Shown here piece by piece: positions 22,731 through 38,120 of a stretch of DNA of 60,000 bases. Source of the stretch: Neocallimastix lanati (nom. inval.) (Eukaryota; Neocallimastigomycota; Neocallimastigomycetes; Neocallimastigales; Neocallimastigaceae); NCBI GenBank assembly GCA_016946835.1, contig JACVTC010000057.1, forward strand, positions 188,001 to 248,000, written 5' to 3'. The stretch's first letter is position 1, and each line of letters starts with the position of its first letter. The notes beneath the pieces were generated by a model that saw only the letters and a program-made list of their open reading frames with translations, was not told the DNA's origin and did no database searches. The position numbers and the translations under genes were made by a program.

Positions 22731-25700
22731 AATTTTTTATTTTCTAAATAATTTAAGAATTTTAATAAATGTTAATAATATTTATCTAGAATTTTATTGG
22801 TTAAATTCATAATAGCTATATAAAATAATGTTACTCTATAAAAGATTAAATATATTAGATTATAAATGATTATTTATTGAAATAAATCGCGTCATACCTT
22901 AATAAATTAAATATAAATTTAATTTAATAATAATTTTAATAATTAAAAAAAAAATTTTTTTTTCATCAATTTTTGGTATAATTAAAATTAAAATTCAATA
23001 TAAAAAAAATTTAACATAAATAAATTTTAATGGAACTACTTTTATTTTAATTTAATAAATAGAATTTTTCAATTAATTGATATCGTTGATCAACCAATTA
23101 ATTATGATAATTTTTATTATTATTCTTATTATGATTTTTATTATGATTTTTTTAAAAATTACAATAAAATTGAAATTCAAATATTATAAAAATAGTGAGA
23201 AACTATTTAATAATATATTATTATATATTTGTTAATAGTATATGATTATAAAATTTATTTATAATATTTATTTTATTATAAAAAAATGTTATTTTATATA
23301 ACAATTTATATAATTGTAACAGTCATAAAATAATAAATATTAAATCCAACTCTTTAAAAAAACTATAAAATGTATTACTAAATAATTTAAAAATAAATAT
23401 ATATATACATTAAAATTTTTATAATGATTTTTTTTTTATTTAAAAATTTTATTATTTTACTATAGAAAAAAAAAAATACATAAACATAAACAAGATTTTA
23501 TGTTTCTAAAAATAAATTGTGTAACTTTTTTCTTTTTTTTTTTTTTTTTTTTAGTGAAATATTATTATTATTTTTAAGGGTCTAGAAATAATTAAAAAAA
23601 AAAAAAAAATTCTTTAAATTAACTAAATTTATTAAATCTTTATATTAATCTAGACCTTCATAAAAATTAATTTAATACATATTAAACAGTAATAATACCA
23701 ATAATTAGAATAATGTTAGAGTTCTATGCATTTGATTATTAATAAAACTAAGGATTAATCCTGATTAGGAGAATTTATTAGTAGTTATTATCCTATATTT
23801 AAACTTTTTTTTTTTTAAAAAAAAAAAATTATTATCATTAAAAAGTTTTATTTATAGTTTTAAGGAATATCAACCAAGGCATAAACTACTTCTATTAATA
23901 TATTAATAAATCATATTTATCATTAATAATTAATGAAATAAACCAATCTACATATATTAAATACATAGAATATAATTTAATGTATATTTTCCCCATTAAT
24001 AAACTATTCATTCAATAGTTCATGAAATTGGTGCTATATTCTTAACTATTTATGACTTTAAATTTCGATAGATTACATGTCACGGCAGTCGTATTTTTGT
24101 TTTATAATTTTATTCTCATTTTAATTATTAAATAAATATAAAATATATTTATGTTTCAAAAGATTTTTTTTTATTTTTATTTATTATTAAAATTTATATT
24201 TGATTTAGATATTTTTAATTAAAGTTTTCAATTTTATTAAAATATAATATTTAATATATTTATATGATTATATTTATATGATAAATAATTTATTAATATT
24301 AATTCATAATTCATAATAGATCATTATATTAATTTTTTTTTTATTTTTTATTTTTATATATTTTTTATTTATTCCGTCAACATTTTAACATTTATATTAT
24401 TAAAATTATAACTTAACATGTTTAGTTCAAACTACAATAATATATATAATATTTTCTTATTTTTATTTTTATTTTTATTTTTTCTTTTTATTTTTTGTTT
24501 TTTTTTTATAACATTTTTTTTATCTAAAAAAAAAAAAAAATCATTAATTTGTATTAATATATGTATATTTATATATATTTCATTAATTAATTTGTATTAA
24601 TATAAAAAAATAATTTTATTTTATTTAAATATATATAATTATGAAATATAATTATTATCCACATTAGTAGAATTATGTAAATATTAATATATTTACTCTA
24701 AACCAATTTAATATTTTCAAAAGTTATCCAAAAAGTATTTAAATATTTTGATGAAAGCTTAGGAATTAAAATATACCTTTATTGGTTATTAGGTAACAAG
24801 AAAATTAAGAAAATAAGAAAAATTTTCTTAAAACTCGAATATAATCACCTTTATGACATATATATATATTATTATTATAATTATTATTGTTATTATTTAT
24901 TTATTTATTTATTAATTGAAAATTTTAATTATTCCTATATTTACAGATAATTAAATAATTAATAATTATTTCAATTTATTAATATATTTAATATATACCT
25001 AAATATTCCTAAATAATAAAATTAATTGTTAATTTATATTAATTATAAATTTATATTTAAGCAATTATTTATATTTTATTTTTTTTTAATTTTTTTTTTA
25101 TTTATTTTAATTTTTAATTTATTTATATTAACTTCAACAAAAAAAAAAAATTTAAGTAAACATTGATATTTTTATAAATTTATTGATGTTACATTAAAAA
25201 AATAAATATATAAATTGATAGATTCATCAAAGTATTCTATATTTTATGTGAATGTGAATGTTGAAATTCATTAGAAATGAATAAATATTCATAATATGAA
25301 ATAATAATATATCTAATGATAAAACTGTTAAAATTTTTGTATATAAAATTTGATGTTGTTATCTCTAAAAATTTTATAGTCTATAAAGATAATTAAAATT
25401 AACAATAGTGTTCTTTAATATTAAAGTTTTTTTTTTTTATAAAAATTGATAGCTATTATTATAAAATATGAAATAAAAAAAATAAACATATTTTTATTAG
25501 CATTTTTAAAAATATATGCATAAAACTATATTACAAATTATTATTTTTCCAATGTCTAAATATTTTGTCTTCTCTTAATATACATATACATCTTTTCTTT
25601 GTATCTGTACTTCTTTTTTTTTTTTTTAAAGTTATATTAATATAAATAATTAAATAATATCCAACATGCAATGTACATTTTTATATTTTTAAGAATGAAA

Positions 25701-27418
25701 TTGAAATAATTAAGTAAAAAATAATTAAATAGAAAATAATTAAATAATAAATAGTAAATAGTAAAAAAAAATAATTATTATAATGTATATATATAAAAGA
25801 TAAATATTTATATAAATATAAATAATAGAATATTATAATATAATATATTTAAATATAATTATAATATTATTATTATAAAGTAATATATTCAAGAATTTAG
25901 TGTAAAGAATTAAAATATATTAAATAAATGTCAATATAGAATTGATGTACTATATATTTAATATATTGAAATAATATATTAATATATTATAATGCTTATT
26001 TTTTTTATTAAATGTATATCTTTGCAATAAACTATTAAGTATATTACAATATTTATAGATAATATATTAATATATTATGTAACATATATATATACTAATT
26101 TTAATTTCTATAAAATTTTTAAAAAATATATTGACTAGAATTTAATACTATCAAATACTTAACTAATATAAAATGTTTGTAGTTTAATATATGTTTCAAT
26201 ATAAAATATTTTTTTTTCTAACTTTTAAAATTTAAAAAAAAAAAAAAAATAAAATAAAATAAAGGTTTATAATAAATATTATATAAAAGATAAATTTACT
26301 TTCATTATTTTAGAATATATTACATTAAATAAAATAAATATATTTTAAATAAATAATTTAATTTATTTGTTAATTATAACTAAATAAGAATAAAATAATA
26401 AATAATTATAAATATATAAATTTTAAATTGATAAAAAAAAATTATATTTTAATATATTATATTTAATATAAATATTCAAAATAAAAGATTAAATAAAAAA
26501 AAATAAAAAAAAAAAAAAATTTTTTTTCTTTTGTAAAATATTAACAAAAAAAACAAAAATACTAAATAGAAATTATAATGTAAGTTAAATTTTGGAAAAT
26601 ATTATTTATCAATTGTTTTAGTTGTTATAATATTTGAAGTGAAAATATATTTTAAATTATTAGGCCAAAATAGTTTTTATGGAATATCTTTATTAAAGAA
26701 ATATCATAAAGAATAAATAATTCTTTATTAATGAAATTTAAAGAAATATATAATTATAAAATTTAAAAATGGCAATAAACTTTTATCAAATAAAAAATGA
26801 AATAAAATATAAGTAAAAATAAAAAAGCTAGAACGAACCAAAGAAAATTAATTATTATTTTTTCAAAATGTAAAAATTATATGTATTATGTTAAAAATGA
26901 TTGAATCAAATAATAATAAAAATTTTTAAAATAAAAGTAATTTTATTATCAATATATTTAGCAATAATTAATAATTAATAATTAATAATAATAATAGTAA
27001 TAAAAAAAAATAATAATATTTTATTATATTTTTAGAGATTGTTTGTATATCAAAATAATATTAAATAAAATATTTAACAAAGTATAACAATAATAATTTG
27101 ATTTAAAAATAAAATAATTTAAAAGTATTTATAAATTTTATATATATAACCTTTTATAGTTAGTATATTTTAAAATTATACCTTAATATTTATTATCAAA
27201 ATAAATATCATAAATAGTATCATATAAAAAATATTTTTTAAAAAATTTTTATCAAAATAACATATTGTTTAAATAATTAAATTTCTAATTATTTTAATTG
27301 ATATATTACTAATTTTTAATCTTCCTATATTAATGTTTGCCCTATTAACTTAAATAAGCATATAATAATTAAATTTTATTTATTAAAAATATTTTTATTG
27401 AATAGTATTTATATAAAA

Positions 27419-28653
27419 ATGATAATTCCAAAAGTTAGTATTAAAAATATTTTGTCAATAGATAGTAACAATGAAGTAAATGTAAAAGAACAAGAAAAAG
27501 CGAGTAGCTCATCAACAAAGGATTATAATAAAGAAGAATGTTTGAGTAATCTTTGGATTGAACTTATTTCATGTCTTTTTGATGAGAATCCCAAAATTTC
27601 TCTTAAAGATTTAATGGCTAAAAAATATAGTAATAATTCATATGTGGAAAGAGCTACCTCAGATGAATTAAGAAAAAGAAGTAATAGTAGCTCATCTAAT
27701 GATAGTGAAATAAGTAACAATTCAACAAATTCAAGTACTTCTAAAAGAAAAATATTTAAGATTGGTCGTTCAAGTAGCCCTAATAAATCATTAAGAAAAA
27801 GTAATAGGAAAGAAGAAAAGAAAAAAGTTATTAATAATGAACCTGATGAATTTAAAGCTGAAGCTGAAGCAATATTAAATAGTCAAGAAGAGATAATTAA
27901 TTGTAATGCAATAATTGATTTAGACTCGAAAGAATTTAAACAAAAACTTTGGGATTGCTTATTTTGGACTGCTGGTAATGAAGGTCTTGAACATCTTCTT
28001 TTAAGATTTATTGTTGCAAGGTAAATAATAGTAATTATATAATAATAATGATAGATTCTTAATAATTATTTTATTATTATAAAAATAGCAAAAAATATAT
28101 ATATATATATTAAAATTATAATAATAGTCATTAAAATAATAAAAATAATTATTGTAATAGTAGTTTATGTTTTCCAATAATACATATTATTATTGTCAAA
28201 AAATTGTAATGAGAAAAAAAAAAATATATATATATATATATACTAATATTACTTTTTATAAATAATTTATTAGAAAAGGAAAAGTTAATGATGCATTAAA
28301 AATGTTATTAAATGCATTAATTTGGAGAGTAACTTATGATATTGAAGGTTTATGTAAAAAAGGTGAAAGAATTATTGATGAAAAAGAATTTTCATGTGGA
28401 AAAGTTTATTTCTATAAATATGATAAAAAAGGTCGATTTGTTACCTATATTCATGTCAATAAACATATTAAAGATGTGAGACCACAAATAGAAACTGAAA
28501 AAATGACTATTCTTTCTATGGAAACGGTAAGATTAATACTTAATAAAGAAAACCCGACTGCTTGTATGGTATTTGATATGAGTGGTTTCTCAATGCAAAA
28601 TATGGTAAATAAACATAAAAAAAAAAAAATTACTATTAACAATTTATGAAAAA

Positions 28654-28689
<36 letters not shown>

Positions 28690-29504
28690 ATATTTAAATT
28701 TTAAAATATTTAGCAAATATATATATAATATATATAATATATATATATTTATAAAAAAATTATTTTATAAAATTTTATCTTTTAGAAAATATATTAATTA
28801 TTAATTTATATTAAATTAATATATTTATTATTTATTTATTAATAATATATGTATAATAGGATTACGGTTTTATACTTTTTCTTTTAAATTGTTTCCAAAA
28901 TTACTATCCTGAAATGTTAGGTGTTGCTTTAATTGTAGGTGCTTCTTGGATTTTCAATGGCTGTTGGAAAATTATTAAACAATTATTGGATCCAACTGTT
29001 GTTAATAAAGTTAGATTTATTAAAGATAAAAGTGAAATTAAAAATTACATCGATGAATGTGAAATACCAGAATGTTTTGGTGGTACCAATAAATTTAGTT
29101 ATTCATATATTCCATATAAAGAAGAAAATGATGTAAATTGTTCAGTGGAAACAATTGAAGCAGCTAAAAGAAATTGGGATATTGTTAAAAATAAATATAT
29201 TACTGAAATTTATGAACAATATAAATCAAAACTTAATGTAAAATTAGAAGATTTATTATTTAAAATTAATGATAAAAAAGAATGTGAAGAAGTTAGTAAT
29301 ATTGGTGATATTTTACAAAATGAAATTTCTTCTTCATCTACTTGTTCTTCTTCAACTTCTATTAATGGAGATGAAAATTATGATAATTATGATAGTTCAA
29401 TGATGAAACAAATCGAAAAAGAACTTTACAACGCGTTTGTTGAATATGATAAATGTACTAGATCAAGAACATATTATCATCGTGCTGGTTTTACGCATTA
29501 CTAA
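27419..29504 (+). CDS. CRAL-TRIO (Sec14-like) lipid-binding protein, three exons
   Basis: Exons 27419-28020, 28274-28604 and 28860-29504 join in frame through GT-AG introns into a 525-residue protein. The start is the ATG at 27419; an upstream in-frame TTG is not used. Residues 1-165 are a low-complexity Ser/Asn/Lys-rich region (SSSSNDSEISNNS). A CRAL-TRIO N-terminal helical region follows around 170-225 (LLLRFIVARKGKVNDALKML). The CRAL-TRIO pocket follows to about 395: DEKEFSCGKVYFYKYDKKGR, VFDMSGFSMQNMDYG, YYPEMLGVALIVGASWIF and VVNKVRFIKDKSEI. The last 130 residues are acidic and Ser-rich. The family carries small lipids or phosphoinositides between membranes in the cytosol. The ligand cannot be read from sequence. 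No transmembrane segment or signal peptide seen. Confidence 0.88.
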
Positions 29505-30515
29505 ATTAAAGCATACAAAAAATAAAATTGATGATTCAATATTTATATGAAATTACTAATTATAATAATAATAAATAATAATAATTAATATTCATAATTA
29601 AAAAAAAAAAAAAAAAAACTAAAATAAATAATTATTATCATTTAAAAGGAGAACAAAAAGAAATTATTATTTTTTTTTAAAAAAATATATATTAAATCAG
29701 GGATAATTATAATATTAGATTATATAATAATAAGTTTTTTAAATATATATATATATATAGCTTTTAAAATTTAAACGATATATATATATATGTTAGTATA
29801 CTATACCATATATCTATCTTTTATTATACGAATAAAAAAAAAAAAAAGGAAAAAACTCTTTAAAAAAAATTTTTTTATCGTATATATTTATTTACCTTCT
29901 AGAAATGATTAAAAGCAATTTTATTATATTAAATAATAACTTAATATTTAACTAGAAACATCATCAACGGTAATCATATAAAACAACAGTTAAAAATAGT
30001 ATATATGTTAATTATAACAATAATAACAAAGAGAAACAAAAACAAAAACAAAAACAAAAACAAAAAACAAAAAAAAAAAAAAGGAAAAAAAAAAAAAAGT
30101 CTGAAGAGTAATATATTTAAAATAAGAATTCTTTTTTCTTTTTTTTTTTTTTTCTTTTTATATATATATATATATATATTATTTTATTTTATTTATTTTT
30201 TTTTTTTATTTTTTTTTTATTTTATTTTATTTTATTTTATTTTATTTTATTTTATATATATATATATACAATATGTATTCATTAAGTTTTTATTTATCAT
30301 AATATTTTATTATATGTTTAATGAATTTTTTTTCTATCAATTAATATATTTGAATCTTTTTTAATTTGGCCTTTATTTAATAAATAAATAATAATATATA
30401 ATAATAATAAATAAATAAATAAATATTCTTTTTTAATATTTTAATTTTAAAATATAATTTAATATGAATATTATAATAAAGCATATAATATATCTGTAAA
30501 TATATTACTATCTTT

Positions 30516-30570
<55 letters not shown>

Positions 30571-31230
30571 AAAAGAAAATTTAATAAATAACAATAATAA
30601 AATAATGAGAAATATCCAAAAATATTTGTTATCTATAATAAAAGATAAATAATAATAATAATAATAATAAAGAAAAGAAAAGAAAAGAAAAAGAAAAGTA
30701 AAATATATATGTGCGTTCAGACAAATGTAAATAAATTTTTTAAATCAACAAAAACAAAGATATAATAAACAAGAAAATATATATATATTTATAAAAAAAT
30801 AAAGAATAAAATTAAAATTTAAAAAAAAAAATAAAATAAAAAAATAATAGTAAAATAATAGTAAAATTAAATAAAAATAAAAATAACAATAAAAATAAAA
30901 TAAAATAATAATAATAATATGATAATAATAAATTATATAAAAAAAACAATAAAAAAAATTAAAAAAATTAAAAAATAGTAATAAAAAATGTCAATAAAAA
31001 AATGTCAATAATATCAAATAAATAAAGGGATAGTATAATAAATAAAAATTAAATAAATAATATTATTAAATAACGAAAAAAATTTTATGAAATAAATAAT
31101 AAAAATAAAAATAAAAATAAAAATTTGTTTTTTTAAAAAAAAAATAATAATAAAAAAAAAAGTGGAATATATATATATATATATTTTATTTGTTTAAAAG
31201 TATTATAATTATAAATTAAAACTAATTAAA

Positions 31231-31280
<50 letters not shown>

Positions 31281-31287
31281 TTTTTTT

Positions 31288-31378
31288 CTATCCTAATTCT
31301 CTCAGCAAAGTAGCTATTCCTCTCGAATTAATTTTAGAATATGTATCATTTCTCAATTGTACATAAGTATTTATTTTT
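31288..31378 (-). other. Possible orphan terminal exon
   Basis: The minus strand reads KINTYVQLRNDTYSKINSRG and then IATLLRELG, followed by TAG, preceded by a TTAG acceptor-like site. Composition is more coding-like than the surroundings. No matching upstream exon was found and the fragment is unidentified. It may be an exon relic or chance. Confidence 0.25.
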
Positions 31379-31649
31379 CTAATTAAAAAAAAAAAAAAAA
31401 ATTGAATAATTAACACTAATTTTTTTTTAATTTTTTTATTCAGAATAAATATAAATATTTCAAATATTAAGCAATAAAAAAAAAATATTTTCATATATAC
31501 TTCATATCTTCATATTACTGTTATATTAAAAAATTATATAATATTTATTCTGAATAATAAATAATTATATATATATATAATATATCAATAGTTTATATGA
31601 TTATTTTTATTATTAAAAATCAATATCAATAGTTTATATAGTTATTAAA

Positions 31650-31905
31650 AATCAATATCAATATTATATGATTATTTTTATTATTAAAAATCAATATCAA
31701 TATTATATGATTATTTTTATTATTAAAAATCAATATCAATATTATATGATTATTTTTATTATTAAAAATCAATATCAATATTATATGATTATTTTTATTA
31801 TTAAAAATCAATATCAATATTATATGATTATTTTTATTATTAATAATCAATATCAATATTATATGATTATTTTTATTATTAATAATCAATATCAATATTA
31901 TATAG
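31650..31905. repeat. 39-bp tandem repeat, about 6.5 units
   Basis: The unit ATCAATATCAATATTATATG plus ATTATTTTTATTATTAAAA repeats almost perfectly. The last two units have TTAATA in place of TTAAAA. A shorter degenerate unit precedes at 31590-31650. Because 39 is a multiple of 3, both strands show artefactual open frames. Confidence 0.92.
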
Positions 31906-32138
31906 TTTTTTTTTTTTTTTTTTTTTTATTTTATTTAATTTTATTAAAATTTTAATAATAAAATTAAAACTAAAAATTAATAGAAATTTAAGATAAAAAT
32001 ATATATATAAAAGAGTAATCATAAAATAATTTTAACATACTTATTTTATTTTATTTTATTTTATTTTTTTATTTATTTATTTAATATTTTTTATTTATTT
32101 ATTAATTTTATTTATTTATATGTTTATTTTTTAAATAT

Positions 32139-32180
32139 ATTATAAGCCACATATTATAAGCCACGTTTTGCACACCCCTT
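32139..32180. repeat. Possible solo MITE terminal sequence
   Basis: ATTATAAGCCACA followed by ATTATAAGCCACGTTTTGCAC resembles the terminal region of the MITE family. The reverse complement of the left end of the copy at 54.3 kb reads ATTATAAGCCACAATGCG. No partner terminus is evident nearby. Confidence 0.35.
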
Positions 32181-32221
32181 AATTTTATTTTTTTTTTTTT
32201 TTTTCTATATATATATATATT

Positions 32222-32834
<613 letters not shown>

Positions 32835-33088
32835 ACACATGATCACATAATACACATAATATATATTATTAAAATAAAGAAAAAAGAAATAGAATTAAAG
32901 AATAAAACAAAATTATATAAAAACAAAAAAAATAAAATAAAATAAATAAATATACAAAGGCTTAGGCAGAGACAGAGAGACATATATCCTTGATGAGCTT
33001 TTTTTTTTAAATATATATATATATATATATTTATTTATTTATTTATTTTTATTTTTATTTATTGCTTTTTTTTTTTTTTTTTTTTTTT

Positions 33089-34112
33089 TCAAGAAAGCGT
33101 AGATTCAAAGAAATCAGTGGTAGAGGCATTAGAAGGAGGGAAAGAGGATAGGGTTTGATGTGAAGTACTCTCCTCCGTTCGATCGCCTTCCCTTGATGTT
33201 TCTCCTGCTCCTTCATGATTTTCTGGGACTTCACTATCCATCATTTCAATCTCTTTTATTTCAGCAGATGATGTAGATGACATATTCGAGATTGAGGTAG
33301 TAGTTGAATTTGAATTTGAATTTGAATTTGTATTAAAATTAGAATTAGAATCTGTTTGTGAAATTGGCATTTTTTGATCATCGATCACAGTCTGATCTTT
33401 ACCTTGGGATCGGGTTGGATTAGAATTTTTATCGATAGAATCCTTAAGAGTTGTATTAGGATCAAAAGATGTAGTGTTGGTGGTGGTAGTAGTAGTATGA
33501 CGAGAAGGAAGAGAGAGAGAAGAAGAATGTTGCTGACTTTTATTAATTGAGGAAGAAGTGGATCCTAAATTATTTTTTACAAATTCTTCTTCTAAAGTAT
33601 GTAATCCTTCACCATAATCTAGTACCTCAAACCAAGTTTTAATATTATTACCTACACCACGTTGATAGGCACAAACAAGACGTCGTTCATCAATTTCAAT
33701 TTTCCATACACATTGAATACCGGTAACTAAATCACGTTTATAAGTACCATAGTTAATTTTTGAACTTACACCACCACCAGCCTCTGAAAGTAACGGTTGT
33801 CCTTGACTCTTATTCTTTCTTTCATCTGAACATAATTCCCATAATTTAATGGCACCTTCACTACCTGAAACTATACGATTTAATTTAGCATCATGATGGA
33901 AACAAGTAATAGCTGCAGTATGTCCATATAAGGCCGATATAAATCTACCTGTAGATGGTGACCATATACGGAGGGTATTATCTGCAGCAGCAGAAACAAT
34001 ATAGTTTGGTGAAATTTCCAATAAACCAACTAAAGATGAATGACCTTTTTGCCAAGTAATAGTAATAAATAAATTAAATAAATTAAATATTAAATTAATA
34101 ATTTTAATATTT

Positions 34113-34147
<35 letters not shown>

Positions 34148-36993
34148 TTATTTATATTATAAATTTAATAATATATAAATAAAAATATAAAATTTTATAT
34201 AAATTTAATTTATTTCTTTTATATATGTATACATTTAATTTTTTTTTTATTATATTTCTATTACCTTCTAATTGATATAAGCATTGACCTGTTTTAGTTG
34301 ACCATACTCTTACGAAAGTATCCATACTACCACTTGCAGCTAATTCTAATTCTGGAGAATAGCCCACACTATATACTTTATCAAGATGACCACGTAATAA
34401 ATGTACACTTTCACCTGTTCTTAAATCCCAAACACGTACAGTAGAATCATAACTACCACTAACTAAAACATTACCACTACCAGCAACAGCCCTTACAGAT
34501 TGGGTATGTCCGTGAAGGGTATGCAAAAAATATGGATTAACATTATTATTATTATTTGATATGGAACTTGTTGTATTAACTAAATTCATTCTCCCGGCAA
34601 TATTGTTGATAATATTAACATTGGCATTTGGATCACCTTGAACTTGATGTTGAACCGATTGCCCTTGCCCTTGCTGGCTTTGTTGGCCTTGTTGACCTAT
34701 ACCTATAATAGGCATAGTTGATAACTGATCCTGATCATTAATATTTATGGCTTGTTGAGTAGCTGCTTGTGCTTGCTGTTGAGATTGAGGAAAATAAGGT
34801 TTATCTTTTTTAGTATCTGGTAATCGCCATACTCTTAAAGTAGTATCTCTAGATCCAGTAACAATTAATGGATATTCTGGTTCAATTTTACCAGTAATAG
34901 GATTTTTGGTAGGAATAAGAATTTGAAGACATCTTACAGTACTTGTATGACCTTCAAATTGATGTGTACATTTACCTTCTTCAATATCCCAAATTCTAAC
35001 TGTTCGATCAGTGCTACCACTAACTAAAGTATTACCATAATAATGAAGCACCCATACACCACCGGTATGTCCTGTTAACTTTTTACGTAATTTACCAGTG
35101 GCTGTATCGTATATATTAATAATATTATCATCTGAACCTGAAATAATTTTATCATCATCAAATTGAAGACATGTTACTACCATGCTACCATTACCTGGAA
35201 ATGATACTTGATGACATCTACCATTATTCCAATTGCTCTTTAATAAATAGTGACGTCGATATAAATATTTATATAAATTAGGAGGTATTTCATATCCTTG
35301 ATTCTGTAATAACGAAGCAAAATTTTCTTTATTTTCATCTGATAAATCTTCTAACACATTATTTCTAATATCTTTAAAAAGTAATGAAATATAAATATAT
35401 ATATATAATTATTAAAACAAAAATAAAAATACAATGGTGATTAAGGCTATAAATAAAAAAGTTTTATTTATATATCTAAATTATTAATATAAATTATTAA
35501 TGAATTTATTATGATTTACCATTATCAAATGATAGTGCATTGGAATCAGTCTTTATAGATGGAATAAAATTAGTATTTTCACTTGTACTAGCAATATTTT
35601 CATTTATATTGGATTTAATATCCATTTTATTTTTATTTTTATTTTTATTTTTATTCCATAGAATGATAGCGTCTTTTACTTCTTTTTCATCTATCCAAAA
35701 ATCATTTTTAAGTCTGTATTTCCATATTGATGTATCTACACCTGGACTATTAAATAGTTTATACCAGGATTTAGACACTTGAGAACAAACTGCAATACTA
35801 CGAAAATCAAGATATTGTATAATATGATAACTAATATCTACCGGTAATAAGCCAAAAAAATCATATTTTAAAGAGGTTAAAATTAAAGAGGAAATATATT
35901 GAAGTGTAGGTACACGACACCGTCTTAATAAATGTAATAAAATATATGATTTCATTGTTGGAGGAAGTACATCAAATGTAGATATTATATATGGAATATT
36001 AGAAACTGGTATTTCTTGATTATGTGCAAGATCAGTTAAATCTTTCAATGCTGATGGATTATTACTAACTATATCTAAATATTCATCCTTAACCTCATTA
36101 TCATTTTTCATCTTTGAATCTGGTGTTGGTGACATACTAGGACTTGGTAAATTTTTGTTGCATTCTGAATCACTTAAATTTAAGGATGTTGTTGGAGTTG
36201 CTGAAGTAGTACGATTTGTTGAAATTTTTACATTATTACCAAATACCTCTTCATGTGGATTAACATCTTGTTGTGATGCATGTCGTTTATGTGGTTTACA
36301 AATTGAAGATACATCATGAAGGTGTGAAGAAGAGTCTTTAGATTCTTCATCCTCAAAATACATATCATTTTGAATTAAAGGATCAATATCTGGTGCAGGT
36401 CTTTTACGATTAATACGCTTAATATAAGGACTTGAAGAATTTGAAATTAATTTACTATTAACTGTATTTGTTTTTGTTATTTTTAAACCATTTCCAATAG
36501 TATGAGTTTCCGGTTGATCCTATATTTACAATCATTAAAATAAAAAGTTCCAATAATTTTTTTTTCAATGTTAAAATTGAAAAAATATAAAAGCAAATAT
36601 AAAAGCAAAATAGAATTATATATATATTATATTTATTATTAATAACAATATAAATTATTTTTAAATTAACAAAATAATTATATAAAACAAAATGTATAAT
36701 AACATAATATATATATTCAATCAATTTGAAATAATACTATTAAATATGATTAAATATTATATAAAGTTAATTTAACTTACAATTTCAATTTCTTTAAAAT
36801 AAGTAGGTGAACCATTAAGATCAAATTGGAAATTTTTTAAATTATATGGGGTAGGAACCTTAGCTAATGGATAAGATGAAGAATCACTATCTTCGGGTAA
36901 TTCTGGTGGTGCGAAATAGAGAGGTGGATATTCTGTAGTTGTTGTAGTTTTAGTAATAATTGTTGTAGTTACTGATGTTGGTGTTAACGACAT
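33089..36993 (-). CDS. F-box/WD40 protein, Cdc4/Fbw7-like SCF substrate receptor
   Basis: Exons 36993-36781, 36519-35520, 35371-34265 and 34044-33089 join to 3276 nt, 1091 residues. The F-box at about 291-337 (GLLPVDISYHIIQYLDFRSI, CSQVSKSWYKLF) binds Skp1. A preceding helical segment (residues about 230-290) matches the dimerisation-type region of Cdc4/Pop proteins. WD40 blades follow, each ending near SGS-D-T-R-W: about 465-492, 504-533, 545-588, 689-720, 730-762, 774-802 and 812-843, plus an eighth diverged blade after VTGIQCVWKIEIDERRLVCAY. Cdc4 orthologues recognise phosphodegrons in cell-cycle regulators for SCF-dependent ubiquitination. A 100-residue Gln/Asn-rich insert interrupts the propeller between blades 3 and 4. 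The tail is Ser/Thr-rich. The ATG at 36993 was chosen because the longer frame upstream opens with TTG; an extra 5' exon is possible. One acceptor (AAAG before residue 405) has a weak pyrimidine tract. Confidence 0.88.
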
Positions 36994-38079
36994 ATTTCCA
37001 TACTTATATTTTTGATATTGCTCGTTATCTCTCTTTTTAACAGTAGTACTTTTCGCTTTAACTTTATTTCTCAATTTTTTTATATCTAATTTTTTCGTTG
37101 TTTTTAAATATTTAATGATATTAAAATTTTTAAATTTTATTTTCAATATTTATTTATAATATAAATATTAAAATGAATAATTAATATATAATTATATAAT
37201 TAAAACGAATATATAAGATTAATATTTAACTATTTATATATATATATATTTATATTTATATTAATATAAAATATAATAATAAAAAAAAACATAATAAAAT
37301 ATATGAGGCAATATACAATTATGTATATAAAAATATAGGATATTCTATATAATAAATATTGAAAATAAATATTATCAGTTATATAAATTCACTTTACTTG
37401 TATTTGTTTGCTGTTGAGGAATCATCTTATTTATATTTTTATTTTTTTTTTAATTATTTTATTTTTATTTTATTTTATTATATGTTATTTTATCTTATTT
37501 TATCTTATTTTATCTTATTTAATCTTATTTTTTTTTTAATTATTTTATTTAAACTGTACTTTATATTTATATTTTAACTATTTATTTTATTTTATTTTAT
37601 TTTATTTTATTTTATTTTATTTTTAATTTATTTTTAAATTATTTTAATAATATTATATATATATTTTAAATTTATTGCTGCTTTTACCAATTATATTTTA
37701 TTATTTTTACTATTAAAAGTATTATATTTATATATTTAATATTATGTTATGATATTATAATATTTTTTCTTATGTAATTATTACAATAATTATTGTTTTT
37801 ATTGTTTAATATATTTGTATTAATATTAAATGATATACAAAATAAAAATAAAAATAAATGTTAACAATTTTTCATATGTAAATAATCTTTACATTAAATA
37901 ATTATTTAGTTTAAACATTAATAAATAAAACTTTTTAAATATATATAATACTTTACTATAATCCATAAATTAAACAGTCCTAATAAAATGATTAATAATA
38001 AATAGTTGAAAAAGATTAAGTTTATTATTTACAAAGATTATATTTTGATATAATAATATCAACGATTTGCTTTAAAAAT

Positions 38080-38120
<41 letters not shown>

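Larger units (their letters stand above)
20955..27418. other. 6.4-kb AT desert
   Basis: No gene, RNA or mobile element recognised. It includes a short decamer repeat near 21861 and a 119-bp tandem duplication near 22.5 kb, annotated separately, and several poly-A and poly-T runs. The right end presumably contains the promoter of the CRAL-TRIO gene; no distinct motif stands out. Confidence 0.55.

Noticed and set aside
27398-27418. Upstream extension of the CRAL-TRIO frame
   Set aside because: It opens with TTG; the first ATG is at 27419.
37000-37146. Lys-rich N-terminal extension of the F-box protein
   Set aside because: The frame opens with TTG and has no in-frame ATG upstream of 36993; composition looks non-coding.
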